Part shown: piece after piece, positions 43,588 through 50,604 of the stretch | How the letters are laid out: each line of letters starts with the position of its first letter | Position numbering within the stretch: position 1 is the stretch's first letter | Assembly (NCBI GenBank): GCA_902798425.1 | Contig: CADBWR010000015.1 | Span: 1-50,617, forward strand | Direction: 5' to 3' | DNA: 50,617 nucleotides | Origin: an uncultured Bacteroidales bacterium | GTDB lineage: Bacteria; Bacteroidota; Bacteroidia; Bacteroidales; Bacteroidaceae | Position numbers and translations under genes: made by a program | The notes under the pieces: generated by a model | Database searches by the model: none | What the model saw: the letters and a program-made list of their open reading frames with translations, nothing else | What the model was told of the DNA's origin: nothing

Positions 43588-44266
43588 CGCACTGAAGGCT
43601 GACAAGCCCAACTGCGACGTAGTCATCTGCACACCGTTTATCCATCTGGCTTCTGTAGCCAAAGAGCTCGACCAGAACACCATTGGTCTGGGTGCTGAGA
43701 ACTGCGCAGACAAGGAGAAGGGTGCCTTCACCGGCGAAGTTAGCGCCGAGATGGTAAAGAGCACTGGTGCTCAGTATGTCATCCTGGGTCACAGCGAGCG
43801 TCGTGAGTATTACAAGGAGACTCCGGAGATTCTGAAGGAGAAGGTACTGCTGGCTCTGAAGAATGGTCTGAAGGTTATCTTCTGCATCGGTGAGTCACTG
43901 GCTGAGCGTGAGGCTAACAAGCAGAACGAGGTGGTAAAGGCCGAGCTCGAGGGTTCTGTCTTCAACCTCTCTGAGCAGGATTTCCGTAAGATTATCATCG
44001 CCTACGAGCCCATCTGGGCTATCGGTACTGGCAAGACCGCTACCGCTGAGCAGGCTGAGGAGATCCACGCCTACATCCGTTCTATCGTTGCCGAGAAGTA
44101 TGGTCAGGCTGTTGCTGAGGACACCAGCATTCTGTATGGTGGCTCTTGCAAGGCTTCTAATGCTCCTGAGCTGTTCGCCAAGGCTGACATCGACGGTGGT
44201 CTCATCGGCGGTGCTTCTCTGAAGTGCGCAGACTTCAAGGGAATCATTGATGCTTGGAAGAAGTAA
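43505..44266 (+). CDS. tpiA: Triosephosphate isomerase
   Basis: 253 residues. Interconverts dihydroxyacetone phosphate and glyceraldehyde 3-phosphate. The start [13 protein letters not shown] carries the catalytic Lys; [15 protein letters not shown] holds the catalytic His, and [25 protein letters not shown] the catalytic Glu and the flexible phosphate loop; [10 protein letters not shown] closes the barrel. Codon usage is strongly biased to a few codons (GGT, GAG, AAG), as expected for a highly expressed gene, unlike its neighbours. It begins inside the 3' end of the DoxX-like gene and ends directly against the SPOR gene (stop and start adjacent). Confidence 0.98.
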   Translation: MRKKIVAGNWKMNLNLQEGVALAKELNDALKADKPNCDVVICTPFIHLASVAKELDQNTIGLGAENCADKEKGAFTGEVSAEMVKSTGAQYVILGHSERREYYKETPEILKEKVLLALKNGLKVIFCIGESLAEREANKQNEVVKAELEGSVFNLSEQDFRKIIIAYEPIWAIGTGKTATAEQAEEIHAYIRSIVAEKYGQAVAEDTSILYGGSCKASNAPELFAKADIDGGLIGGASLKCADFKGIIDAWKK

Positions 44267-44857
44267 ATGAAAAGTCTCATCACATTATTAGTGCTGTGTA
44301 TCGGCATCCCTATGGGTGCCGGTGCACAGACTTTTACCCAGCGTCTGCAGAAACAGCCGACGACTGGTCAAGGCTCTGTAACCATCCACCAGGACGAGTC
44401 CATCGACCAACTGGTTAATACCACCGTGCTGACATCTAAGAGCACGACAACAACAAAGACGAGTACCACCAGTACCCCTGCCCCTGCCAGCCAGACTGCT
44501 ACGACCGCTACGGCCAGCAGACCTACAACCACACAGGCAGAGCGCCCTCAGGAAATTACACCTGACACACTGCCAAAGATGATTCGCAACGGGCACAAAG
44601 TGATGGGCTACCGTGTTCAAGCCTTTGCAGGCGGCAACTCACGCAAGGACCGCCAACAGGCAGAACACGTGCGCAACGAAATCAAGAGCCACTACCCCAA
44701 CGTACCCGTTTACGTTCACTTCTATTCACCACGCTGGATATGCCGTGTCGGCAACTACCGCACCTATGAGGAAGCCCACCAGATGTTAGTCAGTCTGCGC
44801 GACCTGGGCTTCAACCAGGCAACCATCGTAAAAGGAAAAATCACCGTATCATACTAA
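44267..44857 (+). CDS. Exported SPOR domain protein
   Basis: 196 residues. A signal peptide ([18 protein letters not shown]) is followed by a Thr/Ala/Pro-rich linker (about 50-95) and a C-terminal SPOR domain (about 110-196): [71 protein letters not shown] domains bind denuded glycan strands at the division septum, so this is probably a periplasmic septal or peptidoglycan-binding protein. The ATG follows the tpiA stop with no gap, and its TAA overlaps the folE ATG (TAATG), so all three are translationally coupled. Confidence 0.9.
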   Translation: MKSLITLLVLCIGIPMGAGAQTFTQRLQKQPTTGQGSVTIHQDESIDQLVNTTVLTSKSTTTTKTSTTSTPAPASQTATTATASRPTTTQAERPQEITPDTLPKMIRNGHKVMGYRVQAFAGGNSRKDRQQAEHVRNEIKSHYPNVPVYVHFYSPRWICRVGNYRTYEEAHQMLVSLRDLGFNQATIVKGKITVSY

Positions 44858-45441
44858 TGTATCCAGAGAACGAAATATTCAGAGAAGGACTCGACGAATT
44901 AGCCGGGCATTACAAAAGTATTCTCACCCTGTTAGGCGAAGACCCTAACCGCGAGGGATTAGAGAAGACACCCATGCGTGTGGCTAAAGCCATGCAAGTT
45001 TTGACACGCGGCTACGAGATGGATGCTCACCAAGTGCTGCGCGATGCTCTCTTCAAGGAAGACTATTCGCAGATGGTCATCGTCAAGGACATCGACTTCT
45101 TCTCACTCTGTGAACACCACATGCTGCCCTTCTACGGCAAGGTACATGTGGCCTACATCCCCAATGGCTACATTACCGGACTCTCCAAGATAGCCCGTGT
45201 AGTCGACATCTTCAGTCACCGCCTGCAGGTGCAGGAGCGTATGACGCTGCAAATCAAGGAGTGCATCGAACAGACCCTCCACCCATTGGGTGTCATGGTC
45301 GTCGTCGAGGCTCGCCACATGTGCATGCAGATGCGCGGCGTGGAGAAGCAGAACAGCATAACTACCACCAGCGACTTCAGCGGTGCCTTCAATCAAGCCA
45401 AGACCCGTCAGGAATTTATGAACCTGATCAACAACCGGTAG
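44857..45441 (+). CDS. folE: GTP cyclohydrolase I
   Basis: 194 residues. Makes dihydroneopterin triphosphate from GTP, the first step of folate (and queuosine precursor) synthesis. Zinc ligands are visible: Cys in [15 protein letters not shown] with its His pair, and the second Cys in [38 protein letters not shown] and [10 protein letters not shown] are equally typical. This is the type IA enzyme. Its product pathway continues with folK and its queuosine branch with queA, both elsewhere in the window. Coupled to the SPOR gene by a one-base overlap. Confidence 0.97.
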   Translation: MYPENEIFREGLDELAGHYKSILTLLGEDPNREGLEKTPMRVAKAMQVLTRGYEMDAHQVLRDALFKEDYSQMVIVKDIDFFSLCEHHMLPFYGKVHVAYIPNGYITGLSKIARVVDIFSHRLQVQERMTLQIKECIEQTLHPLGVMVVVEARHMCMQMRGVEKQNSITTTSDFSGAFNQAKTRQEFMNLINNR

Positions 45442-45474
45442 CACAATAACAAAATACCTAACACCTTTATTATT

Positions 45475-46053
45475 ATGGAGCAGTTCAATAGCGACAGATA
45501 CAAGAAAAAGAGCCTGCTGCAAGAGTTTTTCAACAGCTGCTTAGGCAGGATTACTATTTTCCTCGTTTTACTCCTCGTGGCTTACATCTTTGCCCTCATC
45601 ACTGTTCCCTCCAAGGAAATGATGCTGGCAGAGACCCTTGACAACATCCACGAGTGTCTGCAGGAGAATGACAGCATCAAAAGCGACGAAATTGACGAGA
45701 CCATCAATAATATCTCACGCACCTTTTCGGTAGCAGACACCACCTACACCAATCCCGAACTCTACAGAGCCTTCAAAAAGCACAACCGCCTGCAGGTCTT
45801 CAAACATCCAGGTTTCCAGACCGTCCTTGTTTTCAACGGCATGTATCCCCAGGGGCGCCGCATCAGCATTGGCATATTCCAACACGTTATCTCTACCGTC
45901 TGCTATGACGACCTCGTGGTAAGCACCGAAGCCATCCGCGGAGAATACAACAAACGTCTTAATGCGCCCGAAGAGACTCCGGCAGAAGAAACAGACTTAG
46001 AAGGAGAGCTGAACGTAGAGCCCTACCACTTCGAGGGAAACTCCAACAACTAA
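45475..46053 (+). CDS. Membrane-anchored protein of unknown function
   Basis: 192 residues. A basic N-terminus (MEQFNSDRYKKKSLLQEFFNSCLGR) precedes one transmembrane segment (ITIFLVLLLVAYIFALITV), so the remainder is outside the cytoplasm. This part has a conserved-looking centre (VFKHPGFQTVLVFNGMYPQGRRISIGIFQHVISTVCYDDLVVS) and an acidic disordered tail (EETPAEETDLEGELNVEP). I do not recognise the family. It follows folE by 33 bp on the same strand and precedes the operon terminator, so it is probably the last gene of the tpiA-folE unit. Confidence 0.8.
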   Translation: MEQFNSDRYKKKSLLQEFFNSCLGRITIFLVLLLVAYIFALITVPSKEMMLAETLDNIHECLQENDSIKSDEIDETINNISRTFSVADTTYTNPELYRAFKKHNRLQVFKHPGFQTVLVFNGMYPQGRRISIGIFQHVISTVCYDDLVVSTEAIRGEYNKRLNAPEETPAEETDLEGELNVEPYHFEGNSNN

Positions 46054-46210
46054 TCGTTAATACAACAGATACAGACGGAACAAATCTTTCAAAACATGTA
46101 ATACTTTTTTCTTGCTATAATCTCACAATAACTACAAGCATCATCAACAACATGTCTCGTGCCAGGCGCCTGTCCCTTTGGCATCAACTTGTCTCTTCAT
46201 TTACAAAAAT

Positions 46211-46240
46211 TGAGGAGCGAACCACATGGCCCGCTCCTCA
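46211..46240. terminator. Bidirectional terminator after the tpiA-folE operon
   Basis: TGAGGAGCG and CGCTCCTCA (perfect 9-bp stem) around a 12-nt loop, followed on plus by a TTTTT run at 46249 and on minus directly by CAATTTTTG. It also ends the converging lipoprotein genes. The 46054-46324 gap holds nothing else I can identify. Confidence 0.8.
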
Positions 46241-46324
46241 GTCAAAACTTTTTATTCATTATAAGTCACTTTTACAAAGAGATACTTGTCTAGATATCGT
46301 AACTCGAACAAAGCGAGAAACGAT

Positions 46325-47365
46325 TTATAGTGACAGTGCTAGTGACAATCCGAATCTGTTAATATTAAATTTTGCCTTTTCATGGCTACTATATGAATAG
46401 TATTTATTATAGTAATAATTGTCATTCTTTAGGCGTTGAAAAGCATATGTTAGAGCGATTTCCACGTTTCCAAAGCTATAGCCAATGGCAGGATTGACGA
46501 ACACTCCGCCTTTGATGTCTTTTTCGCCCAGTACAGTACCACCACCGATTTTAACATCGACAAACCAGGAACTCTTGGTTGGTGCGAGATAGAAGCGAAC
46601 GTTTCCAAAAACAGGTAAGATGGTATAATCTAGCTTAAAGTCATAGCTGCAACCTGTACCAGCTCCAATGAACACATTTGGAGTGATGTTGTAACCGATA
46701 GTAAGATAACCTCCAGTATATGCGTTGGCATCTGATTTGTAGTGGTTGTCATCAACACCTTTCATTTTCTGAATACCACCTATGGCTTCTATTCTTGCAT
46801 TCCAGCCAGATCGAGCTGCATATTTGGCTTCAGAAAGAGATTCTGAAGAGGATTTTTTACCTGTTATACCAAGAATACCAAGAATACCTCCAAATACACC
46901 ACCAGTTGATTTACCCAAAGCTGTATTGTTGGTATTAGATTGATTAACAACTTTTGGCTGACCATAGAATCCTGGTGTCGCCCATACGGTGTCGTTAAGC
47001 GTACGGAAATTCTTAAAGTAGGCTGGTCGTCCTGTCACAGTTATAGAGCTAACTTCCTTGCCAAACAAAAACTTATTCTTCATACTTATGACAAACTCTG
47101 GTTCTACCATTACATCGGCATTACCATTTGCTGTCAGTGCTTCTTGAATAGCTGCTTGTTTTACATTAGAAAGTCCTGCACGTTGAATCTCCTTAGAAGG
47201 AGTCGTTGTATAGGTGATGCGCTTTTCGGTCACCTGCAGATCTGCCACAGTGGCATTCCTGATAGAGGCACTTGTTTCAGCAGAGCGAGCTGTCTTCACT
47301 GTAGTGACGCATGACGACAACATCACAACTGATGAAAGTGCTATAAGATATACATATTTCTTCAT
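46325..47365 (-). CDS. Lipoprotein with C-terminal beta-barrel-like domain, paralogue of the next gene
   Basis: 346 residues. Signal MLSSCVTTVKTAR with lipidation at about Cys19. The first ~150 residues match the upstream gene closely: SCVTTVKTAR, NATVADL(Q/E)V, EIQRAGLSNVKQAAIQE, NGNADV(M/L)V, FGK..., TVSG/TVTGRPA.FKN(F/Y)..LND(T/S)VW. Here a C-terminal extension of about 190 residues follows, with alternating strands (GGYLTIGYNITPNVFIGAGTG, NVRFYLAPTKSSWFVDVKIGGG, GYSFGNVEIALTYAFQRL) ending in FGLSLALSL, like a small outer-membrane beta-barrel with a terminal hydrophobic strand. A lipidated domain fused to a barrel is unusual. Function unknown; 23 bp after its paralogue, same strand. Confidence 0.75.
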   Translation of the reverse strand: MKKYVYLIALSSVVMLSSCVTTVKTARSAETSASIRNATVADLQVTEKRITYTTTPSKEIQRAGLSNVKQAAIQEALTANGNADVMVEPEFVISMKNKFLFGKEVSSITVTGRPAYFKNFRTLNDTVWATPGFYGQPKVVNQSNTNNTALGKSTGGVFGGILGILGITGKKSSSESLSEAKYAARSGWNARIEAIGGIQKMKGVDDNHYKSDANAYTGGYLTIGYNITPNVFIGAGTGCSYDFKLDYTILPVFGNVRFYLAPTKSSWFVDVKIGGGTVLGEKDIKGGVFVNPAIGYSFGNVEIALTYAFQRLKNDNYYYNKYYSYSSHEKAKFNINRFGLSLALSL

Positions 47366-47388
47366 CGCACGAGGATTTAAATTGATTT

Positions 47389-47841
47389 TTATTTCTTAAA
47401 CAATCCTCCACTGGATGGACGTCCTATAGCATTACCATATCCAGCGCGGAATGCGGGATTGCACCATACAGAATCATTCAATCCATGGTAGTTCTTGAAT
47501 TTTGCAGGATGTCCACTTACAGTAATCTTGTTGATTTTCTTTCCGAAAATCCAGTTGTTCTGTTGTTCGATCGTATACTCTGCATCAACTAGTACATCGG
47601 CATTTCCATTTTTCAGAAGACACTCCTGAATAGCTGCCTGTTTTACATTGCTCAATCCTGCACGCTGAATTTCTCTAGATGGCTCTAACGAATATGTAAC
47701 ACGAGTTGGAGATACTTCTAAGTCAGCTACAGTTGCATTAAGCAGTTGCCCTTTAGTATCAGCAACTCTAGCAGTCTTAACAGTTGTTACACACGATGCC
47801 ATTGAAAAAGCCACACAGGCCAATAAAATCATTTTTTTCAT
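47389..47841 (-). CDS. Small lipoprotein, stand-alone form of the paralogous domain
   Basis: 150 residues from MKKMILLACVAFSMASC (ATG 47841, Cys17). The frame stays open upstream, but this crosses the promoter. It shares the SCVTTVKTAR start, AIQE...NGNADVLVDAEYTIE and NKITVSGHPAKFKNYHGLNDSVW block with the downstream gene, whose barrel extension it lacks. Likely an exported, outer-membrane-attached protein. The pair presumably arose by tandem duplication with gain or loss of the barrel. Preceded by a -7 box embedded in a 15-bp inverted repeat, and further up by a small XRE regulator gene that could control it. Family not recognised by name. Confidence 0.75.
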   Translation of the reverse strand: MKKMILLACVAFSMASCVTTVKTARVADTKGQLLNATVADLEVSPTRVTYSLEPSREIQRAGLSNVKQAAIQECLLKNGNADVLVDAEYTIEQQNNWIFGKKINKITVSGHPAKFKNYHGLNDSVWCNPAFRAGYGNAIGRPSSGGLFKK

Positions 47842-47882
47842 AATAAATGTTATTTTAGGGTTTGTAAAATAATTGGTACTTG

Positions 47883-47918
47883 CAAAGGTAAATGTTTTTA
47901 CACAAACATTCACCTTTG
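47883..47918 (-). promoter_or_regulatory. Promoter inside a 15-bp inverted repeat (possible XRE operator)
   Basis: Arms 47883-47897 and 47904-47918 pair with one mismatch around a 6-nt loop. The left arm contains the minus -7 box TACCTTTG (47890-47883), followed by CAAG. No TTG lies at 20 bp. The arrangement suits a dimeric repressor covering the promoter; the XRE gene is 50 bp away. Confidence 0.6.
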
Positions 47919-47969
47919 TTACGTATCTAAAACAATACATAAGTGTATCAAAAATGGAACAGGTTGGAA

Positions 47970-48188
47970 TTATTCTGACTGCTGACTATCAAAATCATTA
48001 GCTAATTCTAGAAAGAAATTGTGATTTAATATTTGCGAAATATGAGCCAATAGTTGGGTGTCAATACTGTTTTTGGCGAAGATACGATAGACGGCAGCAC
48101 GATTACAATTCAATTTACGGGCCATCCAACTGACAGTCCGCTCCTGACGTAGCAATTCTTCCTTGATGTTTTGTCCAACATTCACCAT
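47970..48188 (-). CDS. Small XRE-type helix-turn-helix regulator
   Basis: 72 residues: MVNVGQNIKEELLRQERTVSWMARKLNCNRAAVYRIF followed by SIDTQLLAHISQILNHNFFLELAND. The pattern (ERTVSWMARKLNCNRAAVYRIF as the helix-turn-helix, then a DT..L..IS..L.H.FF motif) is that of compact XRE-like DNA-binding proteins common in Bacteroidota; it is all DNA-binding domain, with only a short acidic tail. Probably acts on the nearby lipoprotein promoter palindrome and perhaps on itself. Only about 25 nt separate its ATG from a strong terminator fold on the same strand, and no other promoter is seen, so it may be expressed by read-through of that structured leader. Confidence 0.85.
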   Translation of the reverse strand: MVNVGQNIKEELLRQERTVSWMARKLNCNRAAVYRIFAKNSIDTQLLAHISQILNHNFFLELANDFDSQQSE

Positions 48189-48212
48189 TTTTCTTATATA
48201 ACAAGGTGTAAT

Positions 48213-48444
48213 AAAAAAGGCGGGTCTGCTCTAATGCTTATTCACTCATTAGGTCAACCGCCAAGTAAACCGCAACACTAAACAAGCACGAACAGTCCAC
48301 GCCCTAACGGGCATGAACCTAATCGTCGCATGTTCCTGTGTTTGAATATTTTGGCGGTTATTCAATGAGTCCGGAACAAGGACTATAAGTCCAAGATGTC
48401 CACAAAACATAATGATGAGCAGGAATCGTCATTCCGTTACTAAC
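48213..48444 (-). ncRNA. Structured RNA (6S-like or attenuator leader) with alternative terminator
   Basis: Read on the minus strand from a good promoter. A rod closes with 48351-48359/48256-48264 (9 bp, AACCGCCAA type) and 48364-48370/48244-48250 (7 bp); inside, TGTTC (48331-48335) pairs with GAACA (48290-48294) and GCCC-TAAC-GGGC forms a tight hairpin at 48301-48312. The 3' arm of the rod can instead pair downstream: CCGCC with GGCGG (48258-48262 with 48219-48223) and CATTAG with CTAATG (48247-48252 with 48231-48236), forming a terminator followed by six U's (48218-48213). Size and rod shape suggest 6S RNA; the switch-like pairing suggests a leader of the XRE gene. Neither is proven. Confidence 0.55.
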
Positions 48445-48450
48445 CGTCGG

Positions 48451-48480
48451 CAAAGATACAAATAAAAAGTGAAAAGACAA
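48451..48480 (-). promoter_or_regulatory. Promoter of the structured RNA
   Basis: Minus-strand TTG (48480-48478), 19 bp, TATCTTTG (48458-48451), followed by C. Predicted start about 48446. Confidence 0.7.
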
Positions 48481-48578
48481 AAGAGATGACGTAGATTTAT
48501 ACGTATGGGAGTGAATTTTTAGAGTGCACATCTTAGAGACCCTTCTGTGCACTCGAGGCCTCCAAATTTTTGTGATAG

Positions 48579-48826
48579 AGACTGACAGACTGACAAAACG
48601 CCGATGTACAGGGCGTTTGCAGTCTTTTTGGAGAGTGTCAAGACTGACAGGAGACTGACAGTATTCATCCCCAATAATAGCTGTATTTTTGCGCATATTA
48701 GCTATAGAAACGGAAAATTCTCTAGAGAATTTTACAGAGAGGGCTGTCAGTCTTGTCAGTCTCTAAACAGACTGTCAACAGACTGCAAGCCCTTTGCAGA
48801 TAGGGGTTTTGTCAGTCTGTCAGTCT
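48579..48826. mobile_element. 248-bp element with perfect 21-bp terminal inverted repeats (MITE- or iteron-like)
   Basis: Ends 48579-48599 and 48806-48826 are exact inverse copies, each containing two abutting GACTGACA octamers. Two more GACTGACA copies (48642-48649, 48653-48660) and two inverse copies (48745-48752, 48754-48761) lie symmetrically inside, and the centre holds the perfect 20-bp palindrome AAAATTCTCTAGAGAATTTT at 48714-48733. Smaller hairpins are AAACGCC/GGCGTTT at 48596-48618 and GAGTGCACA/TGTGCACTC just outside at 48522-48554. No gene is convincing within it. No clear target duplication was seen. Confidence 0.6.
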
Positions 48827-48937
48827 TCAACACGTTTTTACCACCTTTGTGTAGAACACAATCATGGGGACAGATTTTGATTGAAAACGCATAGACCACG
48901 GAACGGTTCTCTGATCCATTCTGATTATTAAACTTGC

Positions 48938-48957
48938 GGGCTGAAGAAATTCAGCCC
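48938..48957. terminator. Terminator hairpin downstream of the AAA ATPase gene
   Basis: GGGCTGAA and TTCAGCCC around a GAAA tetraloop. On plus it is followed by TCGCTTTATTT. The minus-strand ATPase gene ends 46 bp away. The rest of 48830-49003 holds nothing else I can identify. Confidence 0.65.
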
Positions 48958-49003
48958 TCGCTTTATTTATAATATATGGTAAGGGGTCTCCGTTATGAGA
49001 GAC

Positions 49004-50191
49004 TTATTCAATCAGCTCACCGATATTCCATGTAAGAAACTCATCCAAAGGGACTCCTCCAGAACCAACGACAAAAGACTGGACTGGATGAAATTTGTCG
49101 CGAAACACACCAAGTCCTTCGTTGTTAGTCCTCTTGCCACTCTTAACCTCTATGGCAATACACTGCCTGTTGAAATCGATGATGAAATCGACCTCATCTT
49201 CTCTTTCGCGCCAATAATACAGTTTGTAATCGTATTCATCAGCCTGGTTGAGGAGATAGGCGCCAACGGCACTCTCTACCCACCGTCCCCATAGTTTTGG
49301 CGTAGTAAAAGCCTTGTTAAAGTTCAATCCACTTTGAACTGAAAAAAGTGCGGTATTATAAACCATCAATTTGGGAATTGAGTTGTATTTACGGGCATTG
49401 TCAGACGCATACTTCATCAAACCGCATAGCAATCTTGATTCGTCCAGCGTAGTAAGATAACCTGCCAACGTCGTCACATTACCGGCGTCCTGCAATTGCC
49501 CTATCATCTTGTTCAGAGACAGTTCTTCGCTCGAATAGGCGCAACCAAGTTCAAATAGTTGTTTCATCAATGCAGGCTTATAGACAGTTTTTGTCTGCAG
49601 CACATCCCTTTCGATAGCAGGAGCAACGATGCTGTCCTTTATATATTTACGCCATCGACGTTCATCAGTGATATACATGGCGCCGCCTGGATAACCACCA
49701 AAATAGATATACTGGTCTATATCCATCCCGAAAGCTTCATGCATCTCACTATAACTCCAATGCGGCATTCTAATCAGCTCATATCTTCCCGCCAGTGATT
49801 CCGTTAGCCCATCTTTCAAAAGCAACCTAGAGGAACCGAGGATAACGACTTTCAAATTTAAGTCGTTGAATGTATCGTCATCCCATTCTTTCTTAACCGC
49901 CTCGCTCCAATTATCCAACTTATGAACCTCATCAATAATCAACAGATATTCTTCGTTCTTAGCTGCTTTCATACGTGCTCTGGCCGTAGCCCACATCTCG
50001 CCAATCCAAGTTGTGTTGGTATGGTCAATATTGTCTGCACTGACAAGCATATTCGGAACGGTGATGTCCTGTAGTGCTTGCTTCACCATAGTTGACTTAC
50101 CAACCTGGCGAGGGCCAGAGATGACCTGAATTTTGTTTCGAGGTTCTAAAATCCTCTGTTTTAATTCGTTGATTTGTACTCTTCTAAACAT
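49004..50191 (-). CDS. AAA ATPase with DUF4143 domain
   Basis: 395 residues from MFRRVQINELKQRILE (50191); an upstream in-frame ATG at 50242 is excluded because the promoter lies between. Walker A is VISGPRQVGKSTMVKQ (about residue 27), Walker B EYLLIIDEVHKLDNW, sensor VVILGSSRLLL. The C-terminal part is DUF4143, which has a nuclease-like core: LWGRWVESAVGAYLLNQ, YYWREREDEVDFIIDFNRQCIAIEVKSGKRT, with an E...D...EVK arrangement like PD-(D/E)XK folds. These ATPases are common, patchily spread in Bacteroidota and other bacteria; role unknown, sometimes suspected in defence or toxin-antitoxin activity. Solitary gene in an AT-rich accessory region. Confidence 0.9.
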   Translation of the reverse strand: MFRRVQINELKQRILEPRNKIQVISGPRQVGKSTMVKQALQDITVPNMLVSADNIDHTNTTWIGEMWATARARMKAAKNEEYLLIIDEVHKLDNWSEAVKKEWDDDTFNDLNLKVVILGSSRLLLKDGLTESLAGRYELIRMPHWSYSEMHEAFGMDIDQYIYFGGYPGGAMYITDERRWRKYIKDSIVAPAIERDVLQTKTVYKPALMKQLFELGCAYSSEELSLNKMIGQLQDAGNVTTLAGYLTTLDESRLLCGLMKYASDNARKYNSIPKLMVYNTALFSVQSGLNFNKAFTTPKLWGRWVESAVGAYLLNQADEYDYKLYYWREREDEVDFIIDFNRQCIAIEVKSGKRTNNEGLGVFRDKFHPVQSFVVGSGGVPLDEFLTWNIGELIE

Positions 50192-50211
50192 AACTATTTG
50201 ATTTTCTGCTG

Positions 50212-50242
50212 CAAAGATATGCAAAATTCTCAAAAGTTCCAA
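50212..50242 (-). promoter_or_regulatory. Promoter of the AAA ATPase gene
   Basis: Minus-strand TTG (50242-50240), 20 bp, TATCTTTG (50219-50212), then CAGC. Predicted start near 50207, about 16 nt before the ATG at 50191. The TTG is at the edge of the first 22-bp tandem unit. Confidence 0.75.
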
Positions 50243-50280
50243 ACAAAATTCTCAAAAGTTCCAAACAAAATTCTCAAATT
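50222..50280. repeat. 22-bp tandem repeats over the ATPase promoter
   Basis: Two full units and a partial one of CAAAATTCTCAAAAGTTCC plus AAA (50222-50243, 50244-50265, 50266-50280), the first two identical. The period is close to two DNA turns, so each unit presents the same face. Confidence 0.9.
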
Positions 50281-50368
50281 TATTCTTGGGATTGACTTTA
50301 TCGAAAGTTCTCTAACCTGAAGATGCAGAGTGTGACTATACAATCAGCGAGATAATTGATGAAAAAAG

Positions 50369-50402
50369 AAAGGAGTTGGAACCATTTGGTTTCAACTCCT
50401 TT
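50369..50402 (-). terminator. Terminator for leftward transcription at the right edge
   Basis: AAAGGAGTTGGAACC pairs with GGTTTCAACTCCTTT (15 bp, one wobble) around ATTT; on the minus strand it is followed by C and six T's. No T-run follows on plus, so it stops transcripts entering from the right. Nothing else is recognisable between 50281 and 50570. Confidence 0.75.
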
Positions 50403-50573
50403 GCTTCAGTCGGGATTACTGCCCTACTTCGCGCAAAACCCATTTAATTCTATTAAATTCGAGAATTTTCTATGTAGTTTAATATCAGTGCGTTACAAGA
50501 CGCGCTGTAGTTCGAACAAAGAAGACGCAATCATACTAATTACAAATTATCACGCCAAAAACACGCCAAAAAT

Positions 50574-50604
50574 TTGGTAGTATCCATTGTTTTCCCTACT
50601 TTTG
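50574..50604 (+). promoter_or_regulatory. Rightward promoter leaving the window, integrase-like upstream region
   Basis: TTG (50574-50576), 20 bp, TACTTTTG (50597-50604) followed by CA. Just before it is a direct repeat, CACGCCAAAAA twice at 50551-50572, which I recall from the regions upstream of Bacteroidota tyrosine recombinase genes. The gene itself would begin beyond 50617. Confidence 0.55.

Noticed and set aside
46152-46400. Plus-strand 82-codon frame after the tpiA-folE operon
   Set aside because: Crosses the terminator and the end of a minus gene; no ribosome site or domain.
48244-48370. Integron attC site
   Set aside because: The hairpin size fits, but the conserved RYYYAAC/GTTRRRY boxes are not at the ends, and there are no cassettes or integrase.
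48358-48696. Minus-strand frame of 112 codons
   Set aside because: It spans the structured RNA promoter and half of the inverted-repeat element; no family resemblance.
48604-48894. Plus-strand frame of 96 codons across the inverted-repeat element
   Set aside because: Its sequence (CQSCQSLNR, CRTQSWG) is the translation of the octamer repeats; no start signals or domain.
50356-50580. Plus-strand 74-codon frame near the right edge
   Set aside because: It reads through the terminator hairpin and the direct repeats; composition does not look coding.
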